Source of the DNA: JAHJRN01 sp043805355
Lineage (GTDB): Bacteria; Patescibacteriota; Patescibacteriia; 2-12-FULL-60-25
DNA: 18,729 nt
NCBI GenBank assembly: GCA_043805355.1
Contig: JAZDIB010000078.1
Span: 1 to 18,729 of the forward strand
Direction: 5' to 3'
Part shown: in pieces, positions 13,857 to 18,729 of the stretch
How the letters are laid out: the number at the start of each line of letters is the position of its first letter
How positions within the stretch are numbered: position 1 is the stretch's first letter
Notes under the pieces: generated by a model
The model's input: only the letters and a program-made list of their open reading frames with translations
What the model was told of the DNA's origin: nothing
Database searches by the model: none
Made by a program: the position numbers and the translations under genes

Positions 13857-14420
13857 ATGCAGGCGCTCCTCGTCGTCATCTACGTTCTCGTCGTCATCGC
13901 GGCGCTCGTTTCGGTCACGGGCATCATCATCTGGGAGTGGAGCTTGGCGTTCACGGACGCGCCGTTCGTCCCGATTCCGCCCGATGTCCTTCCGCATATC
14001 GTCGCCGCGCTCGAGCTGACGGACGGCAGCAACATGTATGACCTCGGGAGCGGCGATGGACGCGTACTCTTCTCCTGCTGGGCGAATCGGTCTGGCGCGT
14101 CGTACGTCGGCATCGACATCGCGCTCGCGCCGACGTGGTTCGCGCGGTGGCGCCGCTATCGGCTCGGGAACCCGGACGCCATCCGTATCCTGCGTCGCGA
14201 CATCCTCACGACCGACCTCTCGAACGCGACGCATGTCTTCACGTACCTCTTCCCGGGACTTATGGAAAAACTTTTACCTAAGTTGCAGCGCGAGCTGAAG
14301 CTCGGCACGCGCCTCGTCTCCTGCGATTTCCCCTTCACGCACAAAGAGCCGGTAAAGGTCATCGACCTCCAGCGTCCAGAACGGTCTCGCGGCAGGAAAC
14401 TGTACGTGTATCAATTCTAA
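13857..14420 (+). CDS. Membrane-anchored SAM-dependent methyltransferase, FAM173-like
   Basis: The 187-residue protein starts 1 nt after the clpB stop and is probably translated from the same mRNA. One membrane helix (about 3-27) is followed by PFVPIPPDVLPHIV and then SAM motif I, YDLGSGDGRVLF (61-72), with GID at 85-87 and RRDIL at 113-117. Its end, with FTYLFPGLMEKLLPKLQREL and then TRLVSCDFPF, resembles the FAM173/ATPSCKMT-type lysine methyltransferases, which also have an N-terminal membrane helix. Some of those act on the c subunit of ATP synthase. Substrate here is unknown. Family assignment is from motif memory, not a search. Confidence 0.75.
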   Translation: MQALLVVIYVLVVIAALVSVTGIIIWEWSLAFTDAPFVPIPPDVLPHIVAALELTDGSNMYDLGSGDGRVLFSCWANRSGASYVGIDIALAPTWFARWRRYRLGNPDAIRILRRDILTTDLSNATHVFTYLFPGLMEKLLPKLQRELKLGTRLVSCDFPFTHKEPVKVIDLQRPERSRGRKLYVYQF

Positions 14421-14447
14421 AAAGGGCGGGGAAGGCCCGCCCTTTTT
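14419..14447. terminator. Bidirectional intrinsic terminator
   Basis: AAAAAGGGCGGG (14419-14430), loop GAAGG, CCCGCCCTTTTT (14436-14447): a perfect 12-bp inverted repeat with T-runs in both directions. It ends the clpB-methyltransferase unit and the converging ytxH-like gene. Confidence 0.95.
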
Positions 14448-14448
14448 G

Positions 14449-14778
14449 TCACTTCACGGCTTTCAATTCTTTTTGGATCGTCTTCCAGGAGTCCATCAGG
14501 TTCTTTTTGACCTCGGGAATCTCCTTCTTGGCGATGTCTTTGGACTTCACGTAGTACGCGACGATGGTGTCAACGAGCGCCTCGTAGGCCTTTTTCGTCG
14601 TGATCTCGTGCTTCTTAAGCTCAGTGTTGACCTTCTTCTGCAAGGCCATGACCTTGCGCTGGAGGTCCTTCGTGAAGGTCTTACCCTTCTTCGATTGGAG
14701 GAACGTCGCGGCTGCGACGCCGATGGCGGCACCGATCATCAGACCGACGCCGATGTGGGAGGATTTCTTTTCTGCCAT
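14449..14778 (-). CDS. YtxH-domain protein
   Basis: The product has 109 residues. The N-terminus MAEKKSSHIGVGLMIGAAIG begins a glycine/alanine-rich membrane segment (about 8-27) that ends in FLQSKKGKTFTKDLQRKV, a typical YtxH layout. The rest is a Lys/Glu-rich helix (35-105) likely to form a coiled coil. YtxH-family proteins are often general-stress-associated, but their biochemical role is unclear. The start at 14778 lies 40 nt inside the 3' end of pgi on the same strand in another frame. Its own extended -10 promoter lies within pgi, so it can be expressed separately. Confidence 0.8.
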   Translation of the reverse strand: MAEKKSSHIGVGLMIGAAIGVAAATFLQSKKGKTFTKDLQRKVMALQKKVNTELKKHEITTKKAYEALVDTIVAYYVKSKDIAKKEIPEVKKNLMDSWKTIQKELKAVK

Positions 14779-16103
14779 ACGGTTGGATGAGTGAGTGATG
14801 CCGAGAGTATAGCACGGGTCGCCATTTTTCCCGCTTCCACGCCCGGTTGGCCGAATGCGTCAAGGCCGTAGAGCTCGCCGGAGAGGGCCGTCGCGATCTC
14901 GAAGAACATGATGAGACCACCCATGACCTCGGGCGTGATGGCCGGGACGCGGATGACGCCGTTCGGGCGTTTTGCGGCCGTGAGCGCTGCCGCAGTCCCC
15001 TGCTCCTCCGCGTGGAGGATGCGTTCGAGCGGCATGCCGGCGAGGAACGCGAGCGGGCCGATCTCCTTGATGGACGCGGGCACGCGGACCGAATGTCGGA
15101 ACTCCTCGACGCGGATGAACGTCACGGTCTTGTCGTCCGGGCCTTCATTGTAGAGCTGGATCTGCGAGTGCTGGTCCGTGGCGCCGAGCGCGGCGATGGG
15201 CGTCGGTCCGACGTGGATGACCTTCCCCTTCCGGTCCACGCGTTTCCCGAGGCTTTCGGCCCAGAGCTGGCGGAACCAAAATCCGAAGCCGCGCAGGGAT
15301 TCCGCGTACGGCATGAGCACCTGGAGCCGCTGTCCGCGCTTCACGTAGGCGAGATGGTTGAGCGCCGCGAAGAGCGACGAACCATTGGTCGAGACCGGTT
15401 CGCGGACGAAGCGTTCGCGTTCCTGCCTCGCGCCCTGCAGCAGGCGCTTGATGTCCACGCCAGCGCATGCGAGCGGGAACAGGCCCACGTCGGACAGCAC
15501 GGAGAACCGGCCGCCGACGTTCCCCGGGACCGGTAAGGTCGTATAGCCCTCCTTGGCCGCGAGATCCCGGAGCGAACCGGAGACGGCGTCCGTGGTCGCG
15601 ACGACATGTTCCGCATGGCGTTTCGCCCCTACGGCGCGGAGAAGCGCGTCGCGGACGATGAAAAACGTCGCCATGGGCTCGATGGTGTCCCCGGATTTGG
15701 AGATGACGTTCACGAGCGTCTTCTTGAGGTCGAGCGTCTTGAGGATGCGGTGCAGTTCGTCGGGGTCCGTGTTCGCGCCGGCGAAGACGAGGTCCATCCC
15801 GCTTCCGTGGATCGCCATGTCGAGGCAGCGCGCCCCGAGGTCGGAGCCGCCGATCCCGATGACGAGGCAGGTCTCGAAATCCCGCTTCTCCCGCGCGAGC
15901 GCCATCACGCGGCGGACCATTTCCCCGTCGTCCGGCAACGACATCCATCCCTGTGCGCCGCTCGTATCGAGGTCCACGACGGCACGTTTCGCCTGCTCCA
16001 TCCGACGTCCGAGGAGACGGAGCTCGGCAGGCGTCGCCCCGCCGCGTCCGACGGCTTTCGCCATCATGTTCCGCGGGTCGTAGGTCACGGTCGGATTCGG
16101 CAT
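14739..16103 (-). CDS. pgi: Glucose-6-phosphate isomerase
   Basis: This glycolytic enzyme interconverts glucose-6-phosphate and fructose-6-phosphate in the cytoplasm. From the ATG at 16103 it has 454 residues, the short bacterial form (E. coli has about 549). Visible motifs are IGIGGSDLGA (82-91), the sugar-phosphate loop SKSGDT (135-140), GNVGGRFSVLSDVG (194-207), and the catalytic candidates Glu283 in WAESLGK, His312 in ATDQHSQ and Lys426 in GVEAGKMATR. The open frame continues far upstream, but the ATG is just downstream of a -10 box and before a divergent promoter, so the extension is spurious. The last 13 codons overlap the ytxH-like gene. Confidence 0.94.
   Translation of the reverse strand: MPNPTVTYDPRNMMAKAVGRGGATPAELRLLGRRMEQAKRAVVDLDTSGAQGWMSLPDDGEMVRRVMALAREKRDFETCLVIGIGGSDLGARCLDMAIHGSGMDLVFAGANTDPDELHRILKTLDLKKTLVNVISKSGDTIEPMATFFIVRDALLRAVGAKRHAEHVVATTDAVSGSLRDLAAKEGYTTLPVPGNVGGRFSVLSDVGLFPLACAGVDIKRLLQGARQERERFVREPVSTNGSSLFAALNHLAYVKRGQRLQVLMPYAESLRGFGFWFRQLWAESLGKRVDRKGKVIHVGPTPIAALGATDQHSQIQLYNEGPDDKTVTFIRVEEFRHSVRVPASIKEIGPLAFLAGMPLERILHAEEQGTAAALTAAKRPNGVIRVPAITPEVMGGLIMFFEIATALSGELYGLDAFGQPGVEAGKMATRAILSASLTHPTVWQKRNPPTSASV
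14806..14814 (-). promoter_or_regulatory. Extended -10 promoter of the ytxH-like gene, inside pgi
   Basis: Minus strand TGC-TATACT (14814-14806), an extended -10 element without a clear -35. It would give a leader of about 20 nt for the ATG at 14778. Confidence 0.55.
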
Positions 16104-16112
16104 ATCGGCATC

Positions 16113-16118
16113 AGTATA
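16113..16118 (-). promoter_or_regulatory. -10 box of pgi
   Basis: Minus strand TATACT, with 9 nt between it and the ATG at 16103; the -35 region (TCGCGC at 17 bp) is poor. It predicts a near-leaderless pgi mRNA. Confidence 0.5.
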
Positions 16119-16154
16119 CCGTTCCGCGAAGCCGGGCGCGAGGTTGACGGCATC

Positions 16155-16183
16155 TGGACAAAACCCCTGCAAAGGTGTATATA
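16155..16183 (+). promoter_or_regulatory. Promoter of the small membrane peptide gene
   Basis: TGGACA (16155-16160), 17-bp spacer, TATATA (16178-16183). The leader of about 16 nt contains the SD GAGGAGG at 16194-16200. It diverges from the pgi promoter. Confidence 0.8.
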
Positions 16184-16205
16184 GGTGTCTCCAGAGGAGG
16201 GATGG

Positions 16206-16448
16206 ATGCGCGGGACTCAAGAGGAACGGGAAAAGTTGTGCCGTCTGCGCGATTTTCGCGCGTATCGGACAAGAACGGGCTTCGAACGTCACGGTCCCAT
16301 CAGAGGGCCGCTCGATCCGCCGCCCGACGTGATGGACGCCAGGGGGGTCGTGAAAGTTCTTTTCCTCTTTGCCCTTGCAGGGCTTCTCATCAACAGTTGC
16401 ACGAACGATGCCCTTGTCCGATGGTTCAATACGGCCATCGGGGTCTGA
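16206..16448 (+). CDS. Orphan small protein with one C-terminal membrane segment
   Basis: The 80-residue product starts at the ATG at 16206, 5 nt after GAGGAGG. The first 45 residues are charged and Arg-rich (MRGTQEEREKLCRLRDFRAY), then a Pro-rich stretch, then a hydrophobic helix VVKVLFLFALAGLLINSC and a short tail ending in FNTAIGV. A second Met at 16332 would give a 38-residue peptide whose LLINSC could be a lipobox-like site. An ATG at 16202 opens a longer, unconvincing frame. It has its own promoter and terminator. No family is recognised; a tail-anchored or lipoprotein-like membrane peptide is possible. Confidence 0.6.
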   Translation: MRGTQEEREKLCRLRDFRAYRTRTGFERHGPIRGPLDPPPDVMDARGVVKVLFLFALAGLLINSCTNDALVRWFNTAIGV

Positions 16449-16473
16449 GGGGATTCTCTCGCGCGCTGTCGGT

Positions 16474-16500
16474 ACCGACCTACGGGTCGGTTCTTTGTTT
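16474..16500 (+). terminator. Intrinsic terminator after the small membrane peptide gene
   Basis: ACCGACC (16474-16480), loop TACG, GGTCGGT (16485-16491), then TCTTTGTTT. Confidence 0.8.
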
Positions 16501-16508
16501 CCCGAGGG

Positions 16509-16537
16509 TTGACGGGGTCCGTGTCCCGGCGTATCCT
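16509..16537 (+). promoter_or_regulatory. Promoter of tRNA-Gln
   Basis: TTGACG (16509-16514), 17-bp spacer, TATCCT (16532-16537), about 15 nt before the mature tRNA 5' end. Confidence 0.75.
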
Positions 16538-16552
16538 CCCGCTGAAAGTCAT

Positions 16553-16626
16553 TCCGGGATCGTCTAATGGTAGGACGCTTGGTTCTGGCCCAAGTAATCG
16601 AGGTTCGAATCCTTGTCCCGGAGCCA
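16553..16626 (+). tRNA. tRNA-Gln (anticodon CTG)
   Basis: A full cloverleaf can be drawn. The acceptor stem is TCCGGGA/TCCCGGA, with G discriminator and encoded CCA (16624-16626). The anticodon stem CTTGG/CCAAG encloses loop TTCTGGC, so the anticodon is CTG, reading CAG (Gln). The T-arm contains GGTTCGAATCC. It has its own promoter and terminator and reads CAG codons, the expected form in a GC-rich genome. Confidence 0.96.
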
Positions 16627-16633
16627 TCCGCAG

Positions 16634-16654
16634 ACCCGCCCAACGGCGGGTTTT
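16634..16654 (+). terminator. Intrinsic terminator after tRNA-Gln
   Basis: ACCCGCC (16634-16640), loop CAAC, GGCGGGT (16645-16651), followed by TTTT. Confidence 0.85.
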
Positions 16655-16669
16655 CGGTATCCACGCCGC

Positions 16670-16698
16670 TTGACCGAAACGGCGTCATGTGTCTAAGT
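16670..16698 (+). promoter_or_regulatory. Candidate promoter of the 240-residue orphan gene
   Basis: TTGACC (16670-16675) with TCTAAG at 16692-16697 (16-bp spacing). The -10 is a modest match. A leader of about 115 nt follows, containing three palindromes. Confidence 0.45.
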
Positions 16699-16745
16699 CC
16701 CGTCACGGATCGACGAGGTCCGGGCACATCGACAACCCGCTGGCA

Positions 16746-16806
16746 GGTCTCCGCGGAGACCGCGCGCAGCACCCCTCCCGCGGGAGGGTTCGGCAGCCGA
16801 GGCTGC
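16746..16806 (+). promoter_or_regulatory. Three tandem hairpins in the leader of the orphan gene
   Basis: Perfect palindrome GGTCTCCGCGGAGACC (16746-16761), perfect palindrome CCCTCCCGCGGGAGGG (16773-16788), and GCAGCC-GA-GGCTGC (16793-16806). They end just before the SD GGGAG (16809-16813). None has a T-run, so they are not simple terminators. Regulatory function is inferred. Confidence 0.6.
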
Positions 16807-16820
16807 ATGGGAGAAGAGAC

Positions 16821-17543
16821 ATGGAGGAATACCGTACGCTGAGATCCTATTTCGAGCAGGACGGAGACCTGAACGCCCTGAAACTCATCGAGGGCAAGAC
16901 GCCGAAGGAGATCGTCGAGACGATGGAGTCCGTGTTCAAGGATGCCGCTCGGGATTGCGGGGGCATGAAGGACTTCACGAGGTTTCGTATCCAGTACGTC
17001 TGCGCGATCCGCGACTACATCCGTTCGGAGGCGTCGGATAGCCAGGAGCGGGACGACCCGGATCTCGGTACCCGGGAAGAATCCCGACGTATGATGTCGT
17101 GCTGGTCCGACACCCTGACGTCCGTCCCGGGGCGACCATCGTTCCTGGCGCGCTCCCCCGCCGCGATGGCGGAAGTCCTCGACAGCGTCGCCTATCGATG
17201 GTCGGTCACGTCGGACGACGACGAGGCCGAACGCCTCATGTGTTTCATCCTCGGGGTCGCCGACGTCACCGACGGGAACGACGAGATGTTCGTGATATGG
17301 CGTCACCACACGGGAAAATCCGTATCGATGCGTCGGCTCCTGCAGGCGTATCGGACTCTCCGACAAGCGTTGGAGGGGCGGAGCTTCTCCTGGTCGCCGT
17401 GGGTCCGATACGTCCATCGGACGCTCGCGATTGCTCTCGTCCGCAAGAGCTCCTTCGAGCAGACGGACGCCATGTTCGACGCGCTCTCCGACACGCTCGT
17501 CGAGAGGGAGATGCACGCGAACGGCGAAAGCATCGCCTACTAG
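16821..17543 (+). CDS. Orphan soluble protein of 240 residues, unknown function
   Basis: The ATG at 16821 follows GGGAG by 7 nt. The protein begins MEEYRTLRSYFEQDGDLNAL and is predicted largely helical, with no signal peptide or membrane helix. The segment LIEGKTPKEIVETMESVFKDAARDC looks like an amphipathic helix pair, and the later part (RRLLQAYRTLRQALEGRSFSW) is basic. Cysteines and histidines show no metal-site spacing. Natural-looking amino acid composition and a good SD make it more credible than the opposite-strand frame. It is flanked by a structured leader and a terminator, so it is a stand-alone unit. I do not recognise a family. Confidence 0.75.
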   Translation: MEEYRTLRSYFEQDGDLNALKLIEGKTPKEIVETMESVFKDAARDCGGMKDFTRFRIQYVCAIRDYIRSEASDSQERDDPDLGTREESRRMMSCWSDTLTSVPGRPSFLARSPAAMAEVLDSVAYRWSVTSDDDEAERLMCFILGVADVTDGNDEMFVIWRHHTGKSVSMRRLLQAYRTLRQALEGRSFSWSPWVRYVHRTLAIALVRKSSFEQTDAMFDALSDTLVEREMHANGESIAY

Positions 17544-17563
17544 CTCGCGGTCAACGACCGCTC

Positions 17564-17585
17564 AGGACCACGTCGTGGTCCTTTT
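17564..17585 (+). terminator. Intrinsic terminator after the orphan gene
   Basis: AGGACCAC (17564-17571), loop GTC, GTGGTCCT (17575-17582), then TTTTCGTT. A second hairpin GCGGTC-AAC-GACCGC (17547-17561) precedes it directly after the stop codon. dnaX converges from the other side with its stop at 17591. Confidence 0.85.
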
Positions 17586-17590
17586 CGTTA

Positions 17591-18729
17591 TCACTCGACC
17601 ATCTGTCCGCCGAACGCGCGGATGATGTTGGAGACCATGTCCTCCGAGCGCTTTTCCGTACGGACCGGGTCCTCGCCGACGAGGCCGTCGATGCAGACTT
17701 CGCATCCGAACTGCTCCTGCATGATGTCCTCGACGAGGCGCTTGTTCTTGGCGTCGCCGACGATCTTCTCCTTGTGGAACGGGTATTGGAACCGGATGAA
17801 GACGGTCGTGCCTTCGACGGACTCGGGCCGGCTGATGGTCAGGATGAAATTCAGCGACGGGCACTTCTCGGCCACGGCCTTCACGACGGCGTTCCATTTG
17901 CGCCGCACGAGCGTCATGTCGAGGGAGGACGTCCCGGTCGATTCGACCACTATATTTTCCTGTCGTCCCTGAGGAGCCGATGTGGCGACGTCAGGGACCC
18001 CTCCGATATCAGAGGGGTTCCTGCCTTCGCAGGAACGACAGTCTGATTGAATGACCGGCGTAGCGACGTTCATCGCGACGATGGTCCCCTCCTGCTTCGA
18101 CGAGCCGGGGCCGTTTGGGAGGACGCCGAGGGCGATGGAGGTCACGCCGAGTTCGAGCGAGAACCGCGGGTCGATGCCTTGCTTCGCGTCGCGTCGGCGT
18201 TCCATGAAGAGGAGCGCCATGTCGGAGAGTTCCGCGGGTCCGTACGTCCCGACGACGCGGGCGAGGACCTGCTCGCCTTCGTCCCCTGCCGCGAGCTTGG
18301 CCTTGAACGCGTCGTCGCCGGACGCGATGAGCAGGAAGCGGATGGAACGGATGAGGTCGTCGAACAGCGGCACGAACGGGATGCCTTCCCCTTCGAGCCG
18401 CGCGATCTCCGCAAGCGCAGGTCCGAGCGTCCGCGCGCCGCAGATCTCGAGGAGCTTCGCCGCGATGGGGATACGCGAGACGGGCATCACGAGCGACGCG
18501 ACGTCCTTGGTGAGCTTCTTCTCGCCGAGCGCGAGGAGCTGATCCAAGAGCGTCTCCGCATCGCGCACGCATCCGTCCGCGTGTCGCACCACGTCCTTCA
18601 CGACCTCGGCGTCGATGGTGGCGCCCTCTTCCTTCACGAGCATCTCGACGCGCGCGCCGAGTTCGTCGTCCGGGATACGGCGGAAATCGAACCGCTGGCA
18701 TCGCGAGACGATGGTGGCCGGGACCTTGT
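17591..18729 (-). CDS. dnaX: DNA polymerase III subunit gamma/tau (C-terminal part)
   Basis: This is the clamp-loader ATPase that loads the sliding clamp at the replication fork. The frame is open to the right edge; the first visible codons read KVPATIVSRCQRFDFRRIPD, which is the sensor-1/SRC arginine-finger region of DnaX, so the P-loop part lies outside the window. The helical lid follows with ADGCVRDAETLLDQLLAL (sensor 2), then domain III and a C-terminal domain with FQYPFHKEKIVGDAKNKRLV. In the linker, about 28 residues (DCRSCEGRNPSDI...SAPQGRQ) are encoded by a palindromic repeat element lying in frame. The stop at 17591 is close to the convergent terminator. No sign of a tau/gamma frameshift site is evident. 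Confidence 0.95.
   Translation of the reverse strand, partial: KVPATIVSRCQRFDFRRIPDDELGARVEMLVKEEGATIDAEVVKDVVRHADGCVRDAETLLDQLLALGEKKLTKDVASLVMPVSRIPIAAKLLEICGARTLGPALAEIARLEGEGIPFVPLFDDLIRSIRFLLIASGDDAFKAKLAAGDEGEQVLARVVGTYGPAELSDMALLFMERRRDAKQGIDPRFSLELGVTSIALGVLPNGPGSSKQEGTIVAMNVATPVIQSDCRSCEGRNPSDIGGVPDVATSAPQGRQENIVVESTGTSSLDMTLVRRKWNAVVKAVAEKCPSLNFILTISRPESVEGTTVFIRFQYPFHKEKIVGDAKNKRLVEDIMQEQFGCEVCIDGLVGEDPVRTEKRSEDMVSNIIRAFGGQMVE
17960..18041. repeat. Multi-stem repeat element inside the dnaX coding region
   Basis: A closing stem CTGTCGT/ACGACAG (17960-17966 with 18035-18041) encloses three hairpins: GTCCCTGA/TCAGGGAC (17965-17972 with 17991-17998), CCCCTC/GAGGGG (17998-18003 with 18012-18017) and GTTCCTGC-cttc-GCAGGAAC (18017-18036). 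Adjacent stems share or compete for a few end bases. Its 3' arm is related to the element at 7145-7223. It keeps the dnaX frame open. Confidence 0.85.

Noticed and set aside
11714..13879. 721-residue minus-strand open frame opposite clpB
   Set aside because: Same antisense codon-bias effect; no start context or recognisable motif, while clpB motifs are complete.
16202..16567. Alternative plus-strand frame from the ATG at 16202
   Set aside because: It is slightly close to the SD, Arg/Ser-rich, and runs through a terminator, the tRNA promoter and into the tRNA; the frame from 16206 gives a membrane helix and stops before the terminator.
16104..17516. In-frame upstream extension of pgi to a 925-residue protein
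   Set aside because: The extension is Pro/Arg/Gly-rich without domains, crosses a tRNA, promoters and terminators of the plus strand, and pgi has a good ATG with a -10 box at 16103.
1..18729. CRISPR array, insertion sequence, integrase or toxin-antitoxin genes
   Set aside because: No regularly spaced direct repeats, transposase motifs or recognisable toxin-antitoxin pair were found on either strand.
1..18729. Recoding of UGA as glycine (as in some Patescibacteria)
   Set aside because: UGA ends atpB, atpE, atpH, clpB, dnaX and other genes at sensible family lengths, so it works as a stop here.

Overview
The window is GC-rich bacterial chromosome, densely packed and with very short intergenic gaps. 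It carries a complete-looking F-type ATP synthase operon with 5' members in the order small AtpZ/AtpI-like protein, a, c, b, delta, alpha, gamma, then a translation/housekeeping cluster, a ClpB chaperone, glucose-6-phosphate isomerase, a tRNA-Gln and the 3' part of dnaX. Standard stop codons are used and the tRNA encodes its CCA end. Compact proteins, a 72-residue c subunit, a YtxH protein, a short isomerase and several orphan small membrane proteins are compatible with a Patescibacteria (CPR)-type genome, but this placement is an inference and no marker here proves it.

Layout. 1-4637 (minus strand): atp operon, read from a promoter at 4609-4637; atpG runs off the left edge. 4697-6291 (minus): three small orphan genes, each with its own promoter and a strong Shine-Dalgarno (SD) sequence. 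Two of them (5070-5657 and 5802-6230) are diverged tandem duplicates of a whole transcription unit. 6297-10049 (minus): rsmI-metG-cvpA-tatD, an order close to the rsmI-metS-tatD neighbourhood of Firmicutes. 10032-11124 (plus): a divergent unit for a putative Ig-like lipoprotein and an anchored extracytoplasmic protein. 11171-14447 (plus): clpB plus a membrane-anchored methyltransferase, preceded by a CIRCE-like operator and closed by a bidirectional terminator. 14449-16118 (minus): ytxH-like gene and pgi. 16155-17585 (plus): an orphan membrane peptide, tRNA-Gln and an orphan 240-residue protein. 17591 to the right edge (minus): dnaX.

Non-coding signals are unusually legible. Many promoters have a TTGnnn-type -35 box, exactly 17 bp, and a TAnnnT-type -10 box. 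For several core genes (the AtpZ-like gene, rsmI, the lipoprotein gene, clpB, pgi) the -10 lies only 6-13 nt before the start codon, which predicts leaderless or nearly leaderless mRNAs. The orphan genes instead have leaders with strong SDs. Three palindromic intergenic-type repeats are present: one between atpE and atpF, one between cvpA and tatD, and one of the same family as the second lying in frame inside dnaX.

The most interesting points are: (i) the duplicated orphan membrane-protein cassettes, whose SD leader is perfectly complementary to their own 3' untranslated region; (ii) the symmetrically altered CIRCE operator over the clpB promoter; (iii) the repeat element translated within dnaX.
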